From contig NC_087385.1 in assembly GCF_963675165.1 (NCBI RefSeq), positions 2,480,501-2,544,500 on the forward strand: 64,000 nt of DNA, in the 5' to 3' direction. Positions 1 through 14,400 of the stretch are shown here, one piece after another (positions within the stretch are counted from its first letter, which is position 1; every line of letters starts with the position of its first letter). The stretch comes from Halichondria panicea. Its lineage: Eukaryota; Porifera; Demospongiae; Suberitida; Halichondriidae. A model generated the notes under the pieces. That model was not told the origin of the DNA. It saw only the letters and a program-made list of their open reading frames with translations, and did no database searches. A program made the translations under genes and the position numbers.

Positions 1-1170
1 CATGCACAGGTAAAGCAACTTCCAAGCAGAATTAGATAGCAATGTTGGTCATTAGGATACTGAGGGTGAGGATGCTCATGTAGTGCTACTGGTATTCAAC
101 GTGTCAGGGGAACCTTCTCTCTTTACGCAGTAATAATGGCAGTGAAGATTACTAACAGAAGGGATGATGACAGATTTTGACTTTTACCACAAAATGGTTA
201 GGATACATACCCTACAGCTAGGGTCTGAGGCGTCCTCCTCGGAAAATTGATTGACTTGTTGTGAACATGCAGACCATATCCGATCCGAGGGACTTGTTGC
301 TTGAGTATGTATTAATGGATAGTGCTTTCAATGGTAAATCTATTGTGTAAATCAATAAGTAGTCCTCACATTATGTTACGTCACAGCCACTGTACTTATC
401 CACATTTATTTTTTACCCACAGGTTTAACTAATTTCTTATGAGATTGACTTGTCGCCTGAGTGTGTATCCGATCCGAGCCTCAAGTTAATGGATGAATCT
501 ACAGAGCTGAGGTTTTACTTAGCTGTCTCTGTCTACAGTATATACAGAGAGGTAGCTCTCCTTTTTCTTTTTTCTGTTCTTTATCACAATCGTTCAATAA
601 GATAAAATACTGTTTAAACGTTCAATGAGATAAAATACGGTAAATAATAAATTAATTGTCCACCCACGCACCAACAGTTAATACCAGGCCCACTATTGAA
701 GGGGCTGGAGTCGAGGCTAGGCTTACTAGCGCTAGCTATAAATGCGTCCTACTGTAGAGAACGCATACGCTTTTGTCATTCTTTATTTCCTTTAATTTTA
801 TCAATCCTTGATCTGATTGGTCAGGTCGGAATTCCAACCTGGCCAAAAAAGTTCAGACTAAAGTGCTCAGACGGACTATCCCAGGGCAGCTGATGCATGA
901 GACTAGCTATGATCCTAGTCCACAGTGCACTTACTAAAACTCCGTTCTCAAAAGTTTCAATTTTATTGCTCCCGTTATTTGCTGCTTAGCCAGCTTCCCA
1001 TGATCATACATACTATCAGGAGTACATCTTAATGACTCCAGATACTATTGTATAACACTCTTCTGGTTTCTATGATTCATGTCAACAGCCGACGGTTAGC
1101 ACTTCAGTGCAATTAATTTATTATTTGTTACTTTACACTGTAAGGGGATGGTAATATAGAATAGACAAAC
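1..1170. other. Non-coding stretch at left edge, nothing recognised
   Basis: No convincing coding exon was found on either strand. The missing C-terminal exons of the EMC8/9 gene should lie here or beyond the left edge, but none of the short open frames resembles that family. A phrase near 246-276 (GACTTGTTGTGAACATGCAG) recurs at 3002-3021, so part of this stretch is repeat-derived. Confidence 0.4.
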
Positions 1171-2205
1171 CTTTAGACCTGACTTTGTCTGGTCTCCAAG
1201 TGCTTCATTATCAACCTAAAGAAAACAATGAAGAGTATGTAGCACACAAGAAATGACAAGTGATTCAATCCTCCTAGTGGCTAGTTTGCAACTCAATAAT
1301 TATTATGCATACAATAGTCACTTTTATATACAGTAGACTCTTGTTAATTCTGCCACCCTTGGGACAGTGCAGATTGGCTGGAATAGCGAGGTGGCCGCAA
1401 TTCAGAAAATAGCCGCGGTTAAAAAAAATGACCCTACCTCGAATCTACTATTTGCTGTTCTGTCTCGAGGATATTTAAGTGTAATACAATTTTATCATCT
1501 AGCTAGCAATCCTTGCCAAACCAAATGGCCGGTATATCTAGGTGGACGTACTTCAGAGAGCCGGAATAGCGAGTCTATTGTAACTCCCACACAAATAATG
1601 CATGTTAGCTCAAGTTCATGACTCACAATTAGTAGACACGCCTTGTCACAATTAACGGCAATCTTGTTGGCAATGGTGACTGCTGTGTCACTGATTGTCG
1701 CATCATTGACTCTCTCATTGGCATGGTAATAACCCACAATACTTAACCCCTTTGTGTCGCAATAGATCTCAACCTGTGGGAATTAAATAGGCCAAACTTT
1801 TTATTAATAGACAGTGATCACATATTGATTACATAACACAGTCCATATAATATCTACGGTAAATGGCATGCAATAAATAAGAACCTGGAATCTATACTAG
1901 ACGTCTAGTCCAAAGCAGCCAATAAATATAATAGGGCCCAGACCTAGACAGAGGACTCTATTTAAGTACCATGTTTCAAGGGTTACCACATTAGATCTAC
2001 CTACTTATACCTGTGTGAGTGCAACTTCCAACATTGGAGCTAGGCCAATGCCTAAGTGAAACATAGGGATGGCATCTTGAATCTGGACACTTTGTGTTTC
2101 TTTGGAGACTGAGCCGATGACTACTCCATTGATAGCTTTATGAGGGTACTTAGAGCAGTGCAGAATGATTTTGCTGTATGCTTTCAGAGAGATAGTGTAA
2201 GACAT
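1171..2205 (-). CDS. EMC8: ER membrane protein complex subunit 8/9 (partial)
   Basis: Subunit of the ER membrane complex that inserts tail-anchored and multipass proteins. Seen: three exons, 2205-2011, 1773-1627 and 1215-1171, all phase 0 with GT-AG borders, giving 129 residues. The order matches EMC8/9: an N-terminal KAYSKIILHCSKYPH segment, then PMFH and LAPMLEVALTQV, then GYYHANERVND (the family's GYYxANERxxD signature), then LLIVDNEAL. The start ATG at 2205 matches the family's N-terminus. The last 70 or so residues (acidic and tryptophan-rich in relatives) were not found, so the gene is partial here. Animals with a single copy of this family carry the ancestor of EMC8 and EMC9, so the symbol stands for both. 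It is divergent from DGAT1, with 243 bases between the two start codons. A Tc1/mariner-like repeat sits in intron 2. Confidence 0.85.
1331..1580. repeat. Tc1/mariner-like MITE in EMC8 intron 2
   Basis: Terminal inverted repeats CAGTAGACTC...GAGTCTATTG are flanked by TA on both sides, as expected for Tc1/mariner insertions. The interior carries GGAATAGCGAGGTGGCCGC and similar phrases also found in the related copies at 9385-9724 and 14745-15114. No transposase frame is present, so it is non-autonomous. Confidence 0.65.
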
Positions 2206-2448
2206 TATGCTAGGTATCCAATTTTGATGAATGTGAGATTAATTATGTCTCACAAGCCACGTGGCAAATCAAGGGTTGGTGGGGCTTTCCCGGTAAAACT
2301 CACTTGACTTGACCTTTCACCTTGTGCAGTTGGTCATGTCCGGTTCCTAGATCCTATGTCCTCGCATGAGAAGTCGAAGAAAGGCTGTACGTACATGTAC
2401 TGTCTTTGCTTGATAAGGGCCATTTAAGTTGTTGCAGACTTTGTGTAG
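2206..2448. promoter_or_regulatory. Shared promoter region EMC8 / DGAT1
   Basis: The 243 bases between the divergent start codons must hold both 5' UTRs and both promoters. An E-box-like palindrome GCCACGTGG lies near 2258-2266; the same core occurs upstream of EMG1 near 63989. No TATA box is evident. Promoter activity is inferred from layout only. Confidence 0.5.
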
Positions 2449-5400
2449 ATGGCAGACTCGGTAGCCAGACTGAGAGGTCCCCCAAAGGCTCCCAAAGCTG
2501 TGCCTGGAAGTGAGGAGTCTAGGAATGGCAATGAGGCTGACACTTCAAAGGACTATGCTTCAGACATGGAGGAGTATGCTAAACAGATGCAGAGACCTGA
2601 CAGGCCGTGAGTTGTGTGTGATATATGCAGTTCAATCCTCTGACCCTGGCATGCAATTTTAATTACCTTTGCACACGTACACATACACATTCACACTCTG
2701 GTATTAAATCTCATTGCTCGACAAGTGACCCTATTAATAATGCCATACATACAATCCATTGTATCAGGAGCACATAAAGTATGTGCAGTGTTAGGGTCCG
2801 GGTATTGTGTAGAAGCTGTAACAGAGGTCTGCGTGCTCACAGCATGTGCATGTGCATGTGTGGTTAATTAGATGAAACTGTTGACATGGGAACTAAACAG
2901 TGCGTGCGTTTGAAGTATCTCGTGCATGGCCGGCTGTAACTAGACATGCATTCCAACTTGAAAGGGGTTTTAATGATCCTCTGCATTAGAGAAAATGGAT
3001 TGACTTGTTGTGAACATGCAGACCGCATACGTTATGAAAACAAGCAGGACACCCAGGTCACTCACAGTGGCAAGTCCTGTATTGAATGCGGAGGGCTTGG
3101 TAATAGCTAGTTTCGTGATTTGTACAGACTGAAAATATATACATGTATGAGAAGCCTTCGGTGGCTTATTGGACAGTGTGCATGGTTGGAAGGCAATTTG
3201 AGCGAAAGAACCTTGACCCTACTCCATGTACACGTACGTATATATAGCTTTAAAATCTGACACCCAAGTAATAGGGCTGTAATGATGACCTCTTTTAGTG
3301 TTATAGTGGTTCACTAGTACAGGCTGAGCTAATTCGAGTTCCTGTAACTTTCCCTTGACAGTGAACAGAACCCATAGACTTGCTTGACTGGAATTGTTGA
3401 GCAACAAAAGAATCCCCGAATGTCAGTCTATAGGTTCCTCTTTCAGTCAAAATATTGACAGGAAAGTACAAACAAACAAGGCGGTTTGTGCCTTCACTTG
3501 ATAGAACTCTCACTTGATTCCCCTTGATATTCAGCCCTCAGCCTCTAGGCTAACAATCTGTAGAAGATAAACTTGCTACATAATAATAAGTCGCTTGCTG
3601 TTGTTCCCCTTTGGTATAGACGGTTCTCAGTATAGTTACAGTACTGCTGGTAATACCGATATTTTTATCTTTCGAAGAAAAAATGTGTTCACAGCTTCCA
3701 CTTTACTGCAATGCACCATGCCATTATGTGTAGCGTGGTTGGCTGTCTATACCATTTTGCTGCAATGTACCATGCTGTGCCAGAGGAGGCTGGTATCACT
3801 TGACCTTAGCTAATTAAGGCAGTGCACTAACTGGATTTCTCCTAACTTCTCTTCAGACAGACTAGTGCCTGTAAGCTTAAAACATTATTTTTCAGGGGGT
3901 AAATTTTATTTTCGCCAATTTTGCTCAGAAGCAGAGATACAATTACAAGTCAGTGCTCTTATCCTTGATACTGTGAGCGGCTTGTTCTCGAGGTCAACAC
4001 AAAGCTGTGTCTCAAGGTTCGTATCTCTGCTTCTGAGAAAAATTGGCGGAAAAAATTTTTACCCCCGCCTGAAAAATAACGTTTCAAACTTACAGACACT
4101 AACAACTAGATTTGTAGTCTGAAAGAGAAGTTACAGTGTAGGAGAAATCTAATTAGTGACGTAATTCGCTACGGTCAAGTGCTCACCTCCTTGGTGTGGT
4201 GCCATGTTTTTATGCATAGTGTGGTTGACTGCCTTTACTTGATGGTACCTGATGACTCCTTTTCCCCCTCAGTTGTCACAAGCCATGTGACTCCCTCTTC
4301 TCCAATCAGAGCGGTTTCCATAACTACCGTGGACTGCTTAATGACTGCATACTGCTACTGGTTAGTCTATTATATGCTGAGAAAGATATAGCCACGTATT
4401 AAAATCGACAAATGTATGCATGATGGTGTATTTGATAGGCTTTGAGATGAGTGTAGGTTATTAGAGCATAGTTATCTGGACTATTTTGGTTGTCAATGGA
4501 GATGAATGTGGTGTTTGTATTTTGGCTTGTGGCTTGCTTAGTAAGCCCACTAGATTGTGTTGATGTGTGTTGAGTACTGTTGTTCACACACCATTGTGCG
4601 ATACAGTGTGTGTCGAGTAAAGGGGGTCTTGGTGCTACAAGATGTCATTTAATGCCTGGCAATGTAATAATTATACTACAAAAATATCAGCCATGTTCGT
4701 GACGAATGGTCTGAACTGAGACACCAGTTGGTGTTATTCTTCCCTGTGCAGTATGAGTTAAATTGAGGATTTGTCGATGATCTTTCCGTTCAGGTATTAT
4801 CAAACTCAAAAAGTGCTTTTGAAAATCTCATCACGTGAGTTGACATACTTCATTTGAGGTGGAGATGTTGTAACCTCCCCTTCCCCTAACTGACCTTCAG
4901 GTATGGTTTTCTGGTGAATCCCCTAAAGTGGGTGTATGTGTTGGTCAACAAAGGTGGAGATTCGGCATTCGGACTGGTAGCAAGTATGTTACAGACACAT
5001 GCATACTTGTATTGACTGTATGCGGGGGTGGGGGACTAGCTTTATGCAGAACGTTAGGCCACTTAAATTAGCAACACCTCTACTGTTTACACTGCTGCTA
5101 GGCAATGTCATGATACTCACCAGCAATTACAATGTTAATGTACACTGACCGCATCTCAACAATTATAGAATAGTGTAATAGTTGTAAGTAGGCTGGATGA
5201 CTGATTTACATGACTACCGTATTTTACTATAATGTTTCGAGCATCAAACTTTGCAAGCGTTGATCACTTCACCAAAATAAAATCACAAACCTAAACTAGT
5301 GCTGGTAACTATATACACACGATCCTTGCCAGAACGCAATTATTATAGTTGATAGCAAAAGGGTCAATTTTGCTGCTGATTTGGCTCATTCGCAAAGATT

Positions 5401-8400
5401 TTTCACCCGCTTATTTACGGTATCATTGTGTAACGTGTATGTGTGTCCCCCTCTCAGTCAGCTGGATGTTTCCGTTAGCAGTACTGCTCATAGAGCAAGC
5501 TATGGCCAAAGTGAGTCTACCAATCTTTTGTGAAGGAGAATTCCAATAATTGCGGAGTCGTCTATGTATACTACTAGCAATTGCTATAATTGTTTTGTCC
5601 TTAAGAATGTAAATACACCTGAGGTCTAATATGGCTCTCAGTATGATACCGTACTTATAGCATAGCAATAGTTCACTGTGTTTTTTTGTTCCACACAGGG
5701 TCGATTGTCCCAGCGTAGCCTGCTGGCCTGCCACATTCTCAATCTACTAGTGATGCTATTATTACCAGTGGTCGTGGTGTTCCTGTCCCAGGCAGGACCA
5801 TGTGAGTACTCCTATACGTTGTACATGATAGAGAATACATGTAGTGAAACAGGTCGCCCTCTAGTCAAGTGAATATAGGTCCCCAAGTCTCTCCGTGTAG
5901 TGTGTGCATTGATGTGTGTTTAGTAGGCCACCTTTTGTTAAAACAATTTTCGGTCTGCCCAAAGGTGACCACAAATAAACAGGTTTCACGTAATAATATC
6001 TGAGATGTGAAAGTTATTATTGCTTCGGAAATGTTGCTGATATTGTTGTTTAAGAGGTTGTCCCTACATGGGATTGTATATATTGGGCAAACCTTAATTA
6101 GTTCGTGCACACATGCACACAGTGGGGTCCTTCTTTGCGCTGATCGTGTACACTGTGATCTTCCTCAAGCTCATCTCTTACACGCAAGTCAACTGGTGGT
6201 GCAGAAACAGCCCCGAACAAACCAAAACAGGTGAAGAAGTTATTGAAAGCATTCATGCACTATATGTGTAGTGTAAGGCTGACTAGGCTGCTAAGTGCTC
6301 CATTCTTAGACTTGCCGGCATCTACTGCAAGGCTTTAGTTATGACTCTCCACTCGTTGGGTATGCATGTAACTACAATGTAGGGCTACCTTCCATGAGCA
6401 AGTAAATTTGTGTGTACGTATGTTATAATGTTTGTAGCCATGGGCAACCTAAGCGCCTGTGTGTAATAATAATTCTTCCATATATCTGTACATATATATA
6501 ATGTTTGGTCCCGCAGATTCAAAACAGAAGATGAAGATGGTTCAGTATCCTGATAATTTGAATGTGAAAGGTATTTTACGAGTTGATGTATATTGAGTTA
6601 TTCAATGTTGGCCCTCATTTCAGATCTAATGTATTTCCTGTGTGCACCAACACTGTGCTATGAGCTCAACTTCCCTCGAACTAAGCGTATACGCAAGATC
6701 TTCGTTCTTAGACGTACACTAGAGGCTGTGAGTTTTTGCTGTGATATTTAGACCGGTGATTTTGTCAAAGGGTTTTGGGTGGTGAACCATTAGTTACGTA
6801 CTACTAATAGTGATGTACTTGGTCCCACCAATTCAAGGTGCATGTTATGCTATTAATGATTAAGTGCTACAGTTAGCGAGAAAAAGCTGGCGAGAAAATG
6901 ATTTTATGGCCATGGTTCACAGCACTAACTATAAGCATGTAGTGTGTGTGACCTCATTGTATTTCGTGCCATCTACAGATCTTCATCATCAACATCCAAA
7001 TGGCAATTTCCCAGCAGTGGTTGTTGCCCATAGCACTAGATTCCCTGGAGCCATTCAAGGACATGGAGTGGGTCATCATGATACAAAGAGTCCTTGTGCT
7101 CGCAGTGAGTCTATCAGCATAAGTAATGGCATCTTGCGTCTCAGCTAATTTGAGTGGCCTACAAAATATGTGCCAGTGGTTGTGTACGTATCTATAGCTT
7201 TTCTAAACACTACATTTAAGTGTGGTGTTCGCTCGTCAGTTTAAGCATGAGAGAGAAGAAGATATCAGTATCCTCTTCTAGCACTACGGTATCCTTTGTC
7301 AATATAGGCGCAGTACTCTTTGTTGACTATCTAGTGATGAATAAGCCTTATTGTCCCCTTAGCTGCCCAACCACCTGTTCTGGCTGCTGGGGTTCTACTA
7401 CATATTCCATTCCCTCATGAACCTCTCTGGAGAACTACTGCAATTTGCTGACAGGAAATTTTATGGGGACTGGTGGAACTCAGACACTATCGCTCGCTTC
7501 TGGCGCACCTGGAACATCCCTGTTCACCGCTGGGCTTCAAGGTGAGCAGTCGGTATTGGTCATCACTACATTTAAGAATTTCGGTGTGTCTCGACTTGCA
7601 CAGGATTCTTTAAAGGGACACAAACAGGGATTGATATTCGCTAGGTTGACTTTCCCCTTTCTCAATATAAAACACAGATGCTTTGTATTAGTACCCTCCT
7701 TGATACAGCCCAAGTATTCAACTAACTGTCTAGCATACATGTGCATGTAGGTATCACAGATTTCAAATTCACGATTTTGAGCAATGTACAAGCATAGCTG
7801 AGATGTACATGTATCAATGAGCTCTGTAACTAGATGGTCTTGCAATAACTGTACACGTAGCTCTAGCGATTGCCCTTCACAGTGAGAAGTTACGCCATAT
7901 ATTAATTGATGATCTTTACCAATCTGTGCCTACCTCGTAATGTCATGTACATTTATAACCAAGTTTCTACATTATGTTTGTGCTCTACTGTGACTAGCAA
8001 TTAATGTTTCCTTCAGGGTTAGCTCCAACTTGTAAATTAGTTCAAAGCCTCCAATAATTGCTCCAGTTGTTCCATGCTTCCACAATCTCGGGCTCCGACG
8101 ATCTTGGCAATATCCTCAAGCACTGCTGTATCGCTCAGAATGCCTTTGTGATCAGCGGAGTCAAACTCTTTGCTCTTAAACTCCTTCCTACCTGACCACT
8201 CTGTATTACAGACTCGTAGACTATCAATGTTCACTGTTCCATCACCATCTCCGTGCGTTATCTTTGGCTTAATATTTTTGATTGAATCACTTTTGAATAG
8301 CTTGTACAACAAAATGTGAAAGATTCCAAACTTGTACGTAAGTCGCTCTGGGGTTTTTAAGTTTTTGCCATAGTAACAATAAGTAGGGACATTAGGGTAT

Positions 8401-11400
8401 TTATCACTGTTGATTTGCTGCGTACCTTTGAACATAGCAAAACCATCATCGTAGTTGATGCGGTCAAACAGCTTCTCGTAATCGTTGGCTGTGTATTTCC
8501 TTGAATTGGTTTCAACTAACACCTTGTCTCCAAATAATGAAGGTTTAGGCAAGAGCCATGGAGTGCTTTCAAATGTGCGGCCATATGGTACTAATACCTT
8601 CCACCAATCAGAAGCTGTTCTCTTGCTTGCTAACACTGTTTGAATTGTCTCGACTGCCCCACCCCAAGGTGTCCCTAGGGTTATCCAGGCTTTGATATGC
8701 TTCTTCTTCCAGGATTTATTGATACCAGAGTAGCCAGTGAGAAAGTAGTGAGACACCAGTCCCCCCATACTGTGTGCTACAATGGTCACCCGTTGGCCAT
8801 TTGCCTTACGCATCTCCTCAATTAAGCCTTTCACCTCCTTGAAATAGCCTGTCCTATCCAGCTCGTCTGAAATATAGATACATTAGAGTCTCAGAAGTAT
8901 ACAATGGCTTCACTTATACACAGATTCCATTACTATAAGTATTTATACGTACATTAACACGTTATCAAATTCCCGTGTGTTGAGCTCTGTGTATACAAAC
9001 GTATAAGTGGGTTTTTCATCATTGCTTGAGCTAACAGCATTTTAATCAAGCATGCAGTAGCTTTGTAGCCCTTTAGTACATGTACGTACCTGCAGCCAGT
9101 CTCCAGTCGTAAGGTGCAGCTCTAATGGAGACACCTCTTTTATACCCGCATTTAGCAAAGTGTTGTACGAGATTCCTCATGTACTTCCCAAGTGAGAACA
9201 CAGCTAATTTAGCTGAGTATTCCACTGCTTTAGTTTCTCCAAACCCCGGAACCCGGACTTCAATACCAGTTTTGTTCTGATAGGTATTACTGGACTTGTC
9301 ATATCTTAACCTGCACGCTCAAAAACATGAAGCATTATGACGATTTAACTCTCTGCTCTTAAGCTACTACAGCTCTCTGAAGTACGGTCACCTCGATATA
9401 CCGGTCGTTTCGTTTACAGATTGCTAGCTTGATCATTACTGTACAAAACTCGCCCTGAAATGCGGCTATTCGCTATATTTCGTACACTGATCAGTTCTGG
9501 CTACTCCAAACTTAGGTTTATTACGGCTGGCTATGACGTTTTGGGTGTGGTTTGGCATAAGGATTACACTTCATTTTATCCTCGAGACAGAACCGCAAAA
9601 TAATATTAGTCAATAGATTAGAGGCACCGCGTTTTAGCTGCGGCTATTTTCTGAAATGCAGCCACCTCGCTATTGCGGCCAAACTGTACTGTTCAAGGGT
9701 GACCGGATTAACGAGAGTCTACTGAATATTGTTGACATACGTATACATACGGTACAATAGTACAGTAGTACAGTTTTACGTACAACAATTTGAATGTAGT
9801 ACATATACTTTAGTAATTCCACCTTTTATGTGGACACAAGTACCAGCTATGGTGGGGTGCCATTTGTTTTAACAATTATACAGGTTGACTTAAAGGCATC
9901 GTATTATAGCAGTCGATGCTAAAATGAAAGCACTGCAGGTGCTGATGCCTCGGTGGAAGTGCCAAAGCTACATAACATAAAGCTACTAAGCTAGCTTTTA
10001 TACACACATTGATCATGATGAACATTTTTGGATGCAAAATCCAGGGAAACTCAAAGAGTGGGTAATGATCGACCATGATTGTTGTTAAAAACGATCGATG
10101 CTAAAAGTTCAAGTCTAAAATTAATGGCTGCAAGTCATCAGAGCCTTGCAGCTCTATTCTCACTCTTGAAACTACCAATAGCTAGCGTTCTAGTGCAGAG
10201 TTAACTACTAAGTAGAGTAGTAACACTCAGTGAACAAGTTTTCCTACGTGCTCTTCTGAAAAGGCTGCAATGGCATTCCAAGTAAGCAAAACTAGGAATA
10301 ACTCGAGAATGAAGCATTATTTTGCAAATCCAAATCCACGAATTAAAATCCAAGAAAACATGACCAGAAGCCTATAGAAACTCTTACTTACACTTCATTG
10401 ATCCTTGTGCAGTCTACACAGACAGACAGACAGACAGACACAGACACACACAAACACACTACCGTATACCTCACTTGCGAGGCATATAAAACCATTCTTC
10501 ATCTATAATGTAATTTTTACGATTGATTTAACACATTAACTAGAGAGAGGAGGTGGAGCTACTTGCCGGAGAGAACCAGGCTGATCACTTGGACTTTAAG
10601 ATTGTACATCTCTTGCAGATGACTATACTGACCTATTTTATGGCATATATAATATTATGTGGACTCAGAACATTAATAGTTTTCAGGGTGGGTCAATTCG
10701 TCAATTTTTCTCAGAAGCAGAGTTACATCTACAGCTGAATGACACAGCCCTGCCCATCTCATGGATTGTACTTCTGTAGGTTGTGTATATTGAGCAACAT
10801 AAAGTTTGACCCACCCTGAAATATAACATTTGAGTCCACAACCACATAGAGAAACTTATGTTCGTTTTGGTATCTAACTCATTCTGCTTTTTCACTTAAC
10901 AAAATCTGACACGGAAAACACCATGCAAAATACTGATGTATCGGTGGACACTTTTATGTCTAGTAGCAATAGACACGATGACTGCGGTTATACTGAGGCG
11001 CTGTACACTGTAGTGCGCAAAGGTATGCGTAATAGAACTGCCTTGAAGCAAAGGCACGTGTAGCTAGCTAGCTCCATATTAGCCTCGTTCCCAGGTGGGT
11101 TTTCTTTAATGGTGAAAAGTACGCTAGTTATCAACCTAGTGTTATTTTAGAGACAACTCAGCTTGGGGACGAAGCTACATATAGCCACATGCATGTATCG
11201 TGCAAGCTATACATTGTCTCTCTACACCCTGCTCCAATTACTGATCTTATATGAAAACAGTTATAATTCTTACTGTAGATCCTTTGAACATATTCGTGTT
11301 CGCCATAGGAAAAGGTCGTACCAGACTCGCTTGTAGTTTCCACCTGTATTGCAGTAATCGTAATTGCCATTTTTCTCGTCCAGTTGCGACCCACCAAAAC

Positions 11401-14400
11401 CTGGAACTGTAAACAGTATGAACGTGATCTCTGTGCTACTCTTCACATGCAGACAGGTCTTACTGAGTAGAATAGGAGATGATTCCAATGCAGACACTGC
11501 AGAAATGAGTGTGCAAAGTCCAACTGCACAGAGTAGTCTAGTCAAGATCCTTGTCTTCTCCATATTGCTACCATGCAATGTGTCGCTTTACAGGTGCTGC
11601 TTAATGCTATATGGTTGGTTACGTGTTTCTGATATTTGTGTGTGTAAAAAATGTACATGTACTGCATACTAGTACATATGCAGTGATAGTAGTACTTATT
11701 ATCAACAACAGAATGGAGTTATTACTTTCAGAATAGTATCTGTTTGTAGTATAAACAGTCATTTGGGAATGAAAGCATCAAAGACTCCACAAACAATTGG
11801 GACAGAGCTTGCAATAATAGATCTATAGTGATAATTATTATAGCTACAGTAAACGTGTGTGTCACTGTGTATATTGCATGCTAAACAAGTTGTCAGAGTA
11901 CGTACTTGTGGCGTTTTTGTTGAGTGTAATATCTATCTCCGTTGTACTCTCATGTGTGTCTGACAGTATCAGCACAGTAGAAGGAGTTCTCAGCTACATG
12001 TGTACACTTGTCAGCAGTAGAAGGAGTTCTCAGCTACATGTGTACACTTGCCAGCAGTAGAAGGAGTTCTCAGCTACATGTGTACACTTGCCAGCAGTAG
12101 AAGGAGTTCTCAGCTACATGTGTACACTTTGTTACAAACACTTGATACAGTGTTTGTAACAGATAGTAAATGTGTAATTCAGATGTCAATTTGTATATAA
12201 TAGTGGATGATTTTTATGAATGCTGCAACATTTGATACTTGATCCCATGCCACATGTTGACATAATTATACAAAAAAAAAAAAACAAGTACAGATTTTAC
12301 TCCTGTTCATGCATCCAAAGACATAATTATACAAAAAAAAAAACAAGTACAGATTTTACTCCTGTTCATGCATGCAAAGAATAGGTACATTGATATAAAT
12401 TTTATACAATGTACATGTATAATTATGTGACTATATACATGCACCCAGAGCTGTAAATGTTTAGGGCTCTATAGAAAGTCATAATTATTATGCGGAACAT
12501 GCATAATTGCCGAAGTGAGGCGAATAATCGTACTACCTGATTTCTGGTCCATGTGGATGTCTGTAACGAATGTGGTTGGGGGCGCTTTGAGGTAATAAAA
12601 AACAAACGATGCACTTGCCTAAATGGGTGTGGCCATCTCGTACTGCAACTCCGCAAGCCACCGTGCAACTTTCTCTGCTCGTAGGTTTAGAGATCAGCAG
12701 AGGTCAGCTCATTTTAATTGTAGGTATCACAATTTAAGTAGATCTATACTGAAATAGATGCCTGACATTTTAGTGTAGTTCCTACAGATGATGTAAAAGA
12801 GAAAATAGTATAATATATTATGTGTAAGCTCACAACAAACGTTAATTACTAACACTACACAAACTTCCAACAGGACAAGTCGACCGTTTGATCGTATTTT
12901 TGTTCTCTATTATCAATTTCAAACATAAACAATCAGAGCTTCCCGCGAGGCACCTGATAGAATTTAGTATACGTACATGCATGCCCTAGTTATAATGTTC
13001 AGAACACTTCATTTATTATAGGTACGGTGTTTTAGGTGTCTGTCACTATCATTGCTCGCTTGTGGTGCACGTGGTACTTTGCTGGGCTGCAAAAAGTAGG
13101 CAAACACCAAAACTAGCTTTTTCTGTGTGCTTTTTTTAACCAAAATCAAATCAAGTTTTTCGATGACCTGTTGCATGTCTTTGAATGCCTGGTCCCATGT
13201 CAGTATAATTATGGACATTTGTAGCAAGTACGTATTCTCTATAACCTGACCAGTATAATATTGAAATCCAGCTCTTACAAAAATCATCTTTATTATAGAT
13301 GAATATTTCTATGCAGCCTATAGCTTCTTCTAAGCACGTACCTAATGTTTGTGCTATAATTTGACTACAAATGTTTCTAGAGATTAGTTTAGAGCTGCTA
13401 AATTAGTTCAAAGCCTCTAACAATTGCTCCAGTTGCTCTATATTTCCACAACATCGGGCTCCGACGATCTTGGCAATATCCTCAAGCACTGCTGTATCAC
13501 TCAGAATGCCTTTGTGATCAGCGGAGTCAAACTCTTTGCTCTCAAATCCCTTCCTATCTGACCACTCTGTATTATAGACTCGTAGACTATCAATGTTCAC
13601 TGTTCCATCACCATCTCCGTGCGTTATCTTTGGCTTAACATTTTTGATTGGATCCTCCTCCTCCCCCTTAATTTTCTTGTGCAAACTGTTAATGATTCCA
13701 AACTTATACGTAAGTCGCTCTGGGGTTTGTAAGTTTTTACCGTAGTAACAATAAGTCTGGACATTAGGGTAGGTAACACTGTCAATTTGCTGCGTACCTT
13801 TGAACATAGCATAACCATCCTCATAGTTGATGCGGTCAAACAGCTTCTCGTAATCGTTGGCTGTGTATTTCCTTGAATTGGTTTCAACTAACACCTTGTC
13901 TCCAAATAATGAAGGTTTAGGCAAGAGCCATGCAGTGCTTTCAAATGTACGGCCATATGGTACTAATACTTTCCACCAATCAGAAGCTGTTCTCTCGTTT
14001 GCTAACACTGTTTGAATTGTCTCGACTGCCCCACCCCAAGGTGTCCCTAGGGTTATCCAGGCTTTGATATGCTTCTTCTTCCAGTCTTGGTCGATTCCAG
14101 AGTAGCCAGTGAGAAAGTAGTGAGACACCAGTCCCCCCATACTGTGTGCTACGATGGTCACCCGTTGGCCATTTGCCTTACGCATCTCTTCAATTAAGCC
14201 TTTCACCTGCTTGAAATAGCCTGTCCTATCAAGCTCGTCTGAAATATAGTATCTCAGAAGTATACAAGGGCTTCACTTATGCATAGATTCCATTACTATA
14301 CGTACATTAACAAGTTATCAAATTCCTGTTTAAAGTGTGTTGAGCTCTGTGTATACAAACGTATAAGTGAGTTTTTCATCTTGCTTGAGCTAACAACATT

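Larger units (their letters stand above)
11564..13402. other. Spacer between nested copies A and B
   Basis: Holds the upstream region of copy A, a 40-base minisatellite (11975-12130), a 62-base direct duplication (about 12257-12380) and, further right, unique AT-rich DNA reaching the stop of copy B. The segment 12427-12472 (CATGCACCCAGAGCTGTAAA) recurs at 16852-16890, so the A/B duplication unit extends at least that far upstream of the genes. No exon recognised. Confidence 0.55.

Noticed and set aside
3022-3097. Possible extra DGAT1 exon (open stretch after a CAG, ending before GTAATA)
   Set aside because: Its phase cannot join exon 1 to the [10 protein letters not shown] exon. Direct splicing of 2606 to 4273 is in phase and matches the human order. 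Its upstream part also repeats at 246-276.
11564-11578. Upstream starts (MHGSN...) for phospholipase copies A and B
   Set aside because: The first codon there is TTG. The first ATG, five codons later, begins a normal signal peptide and matches copy C.
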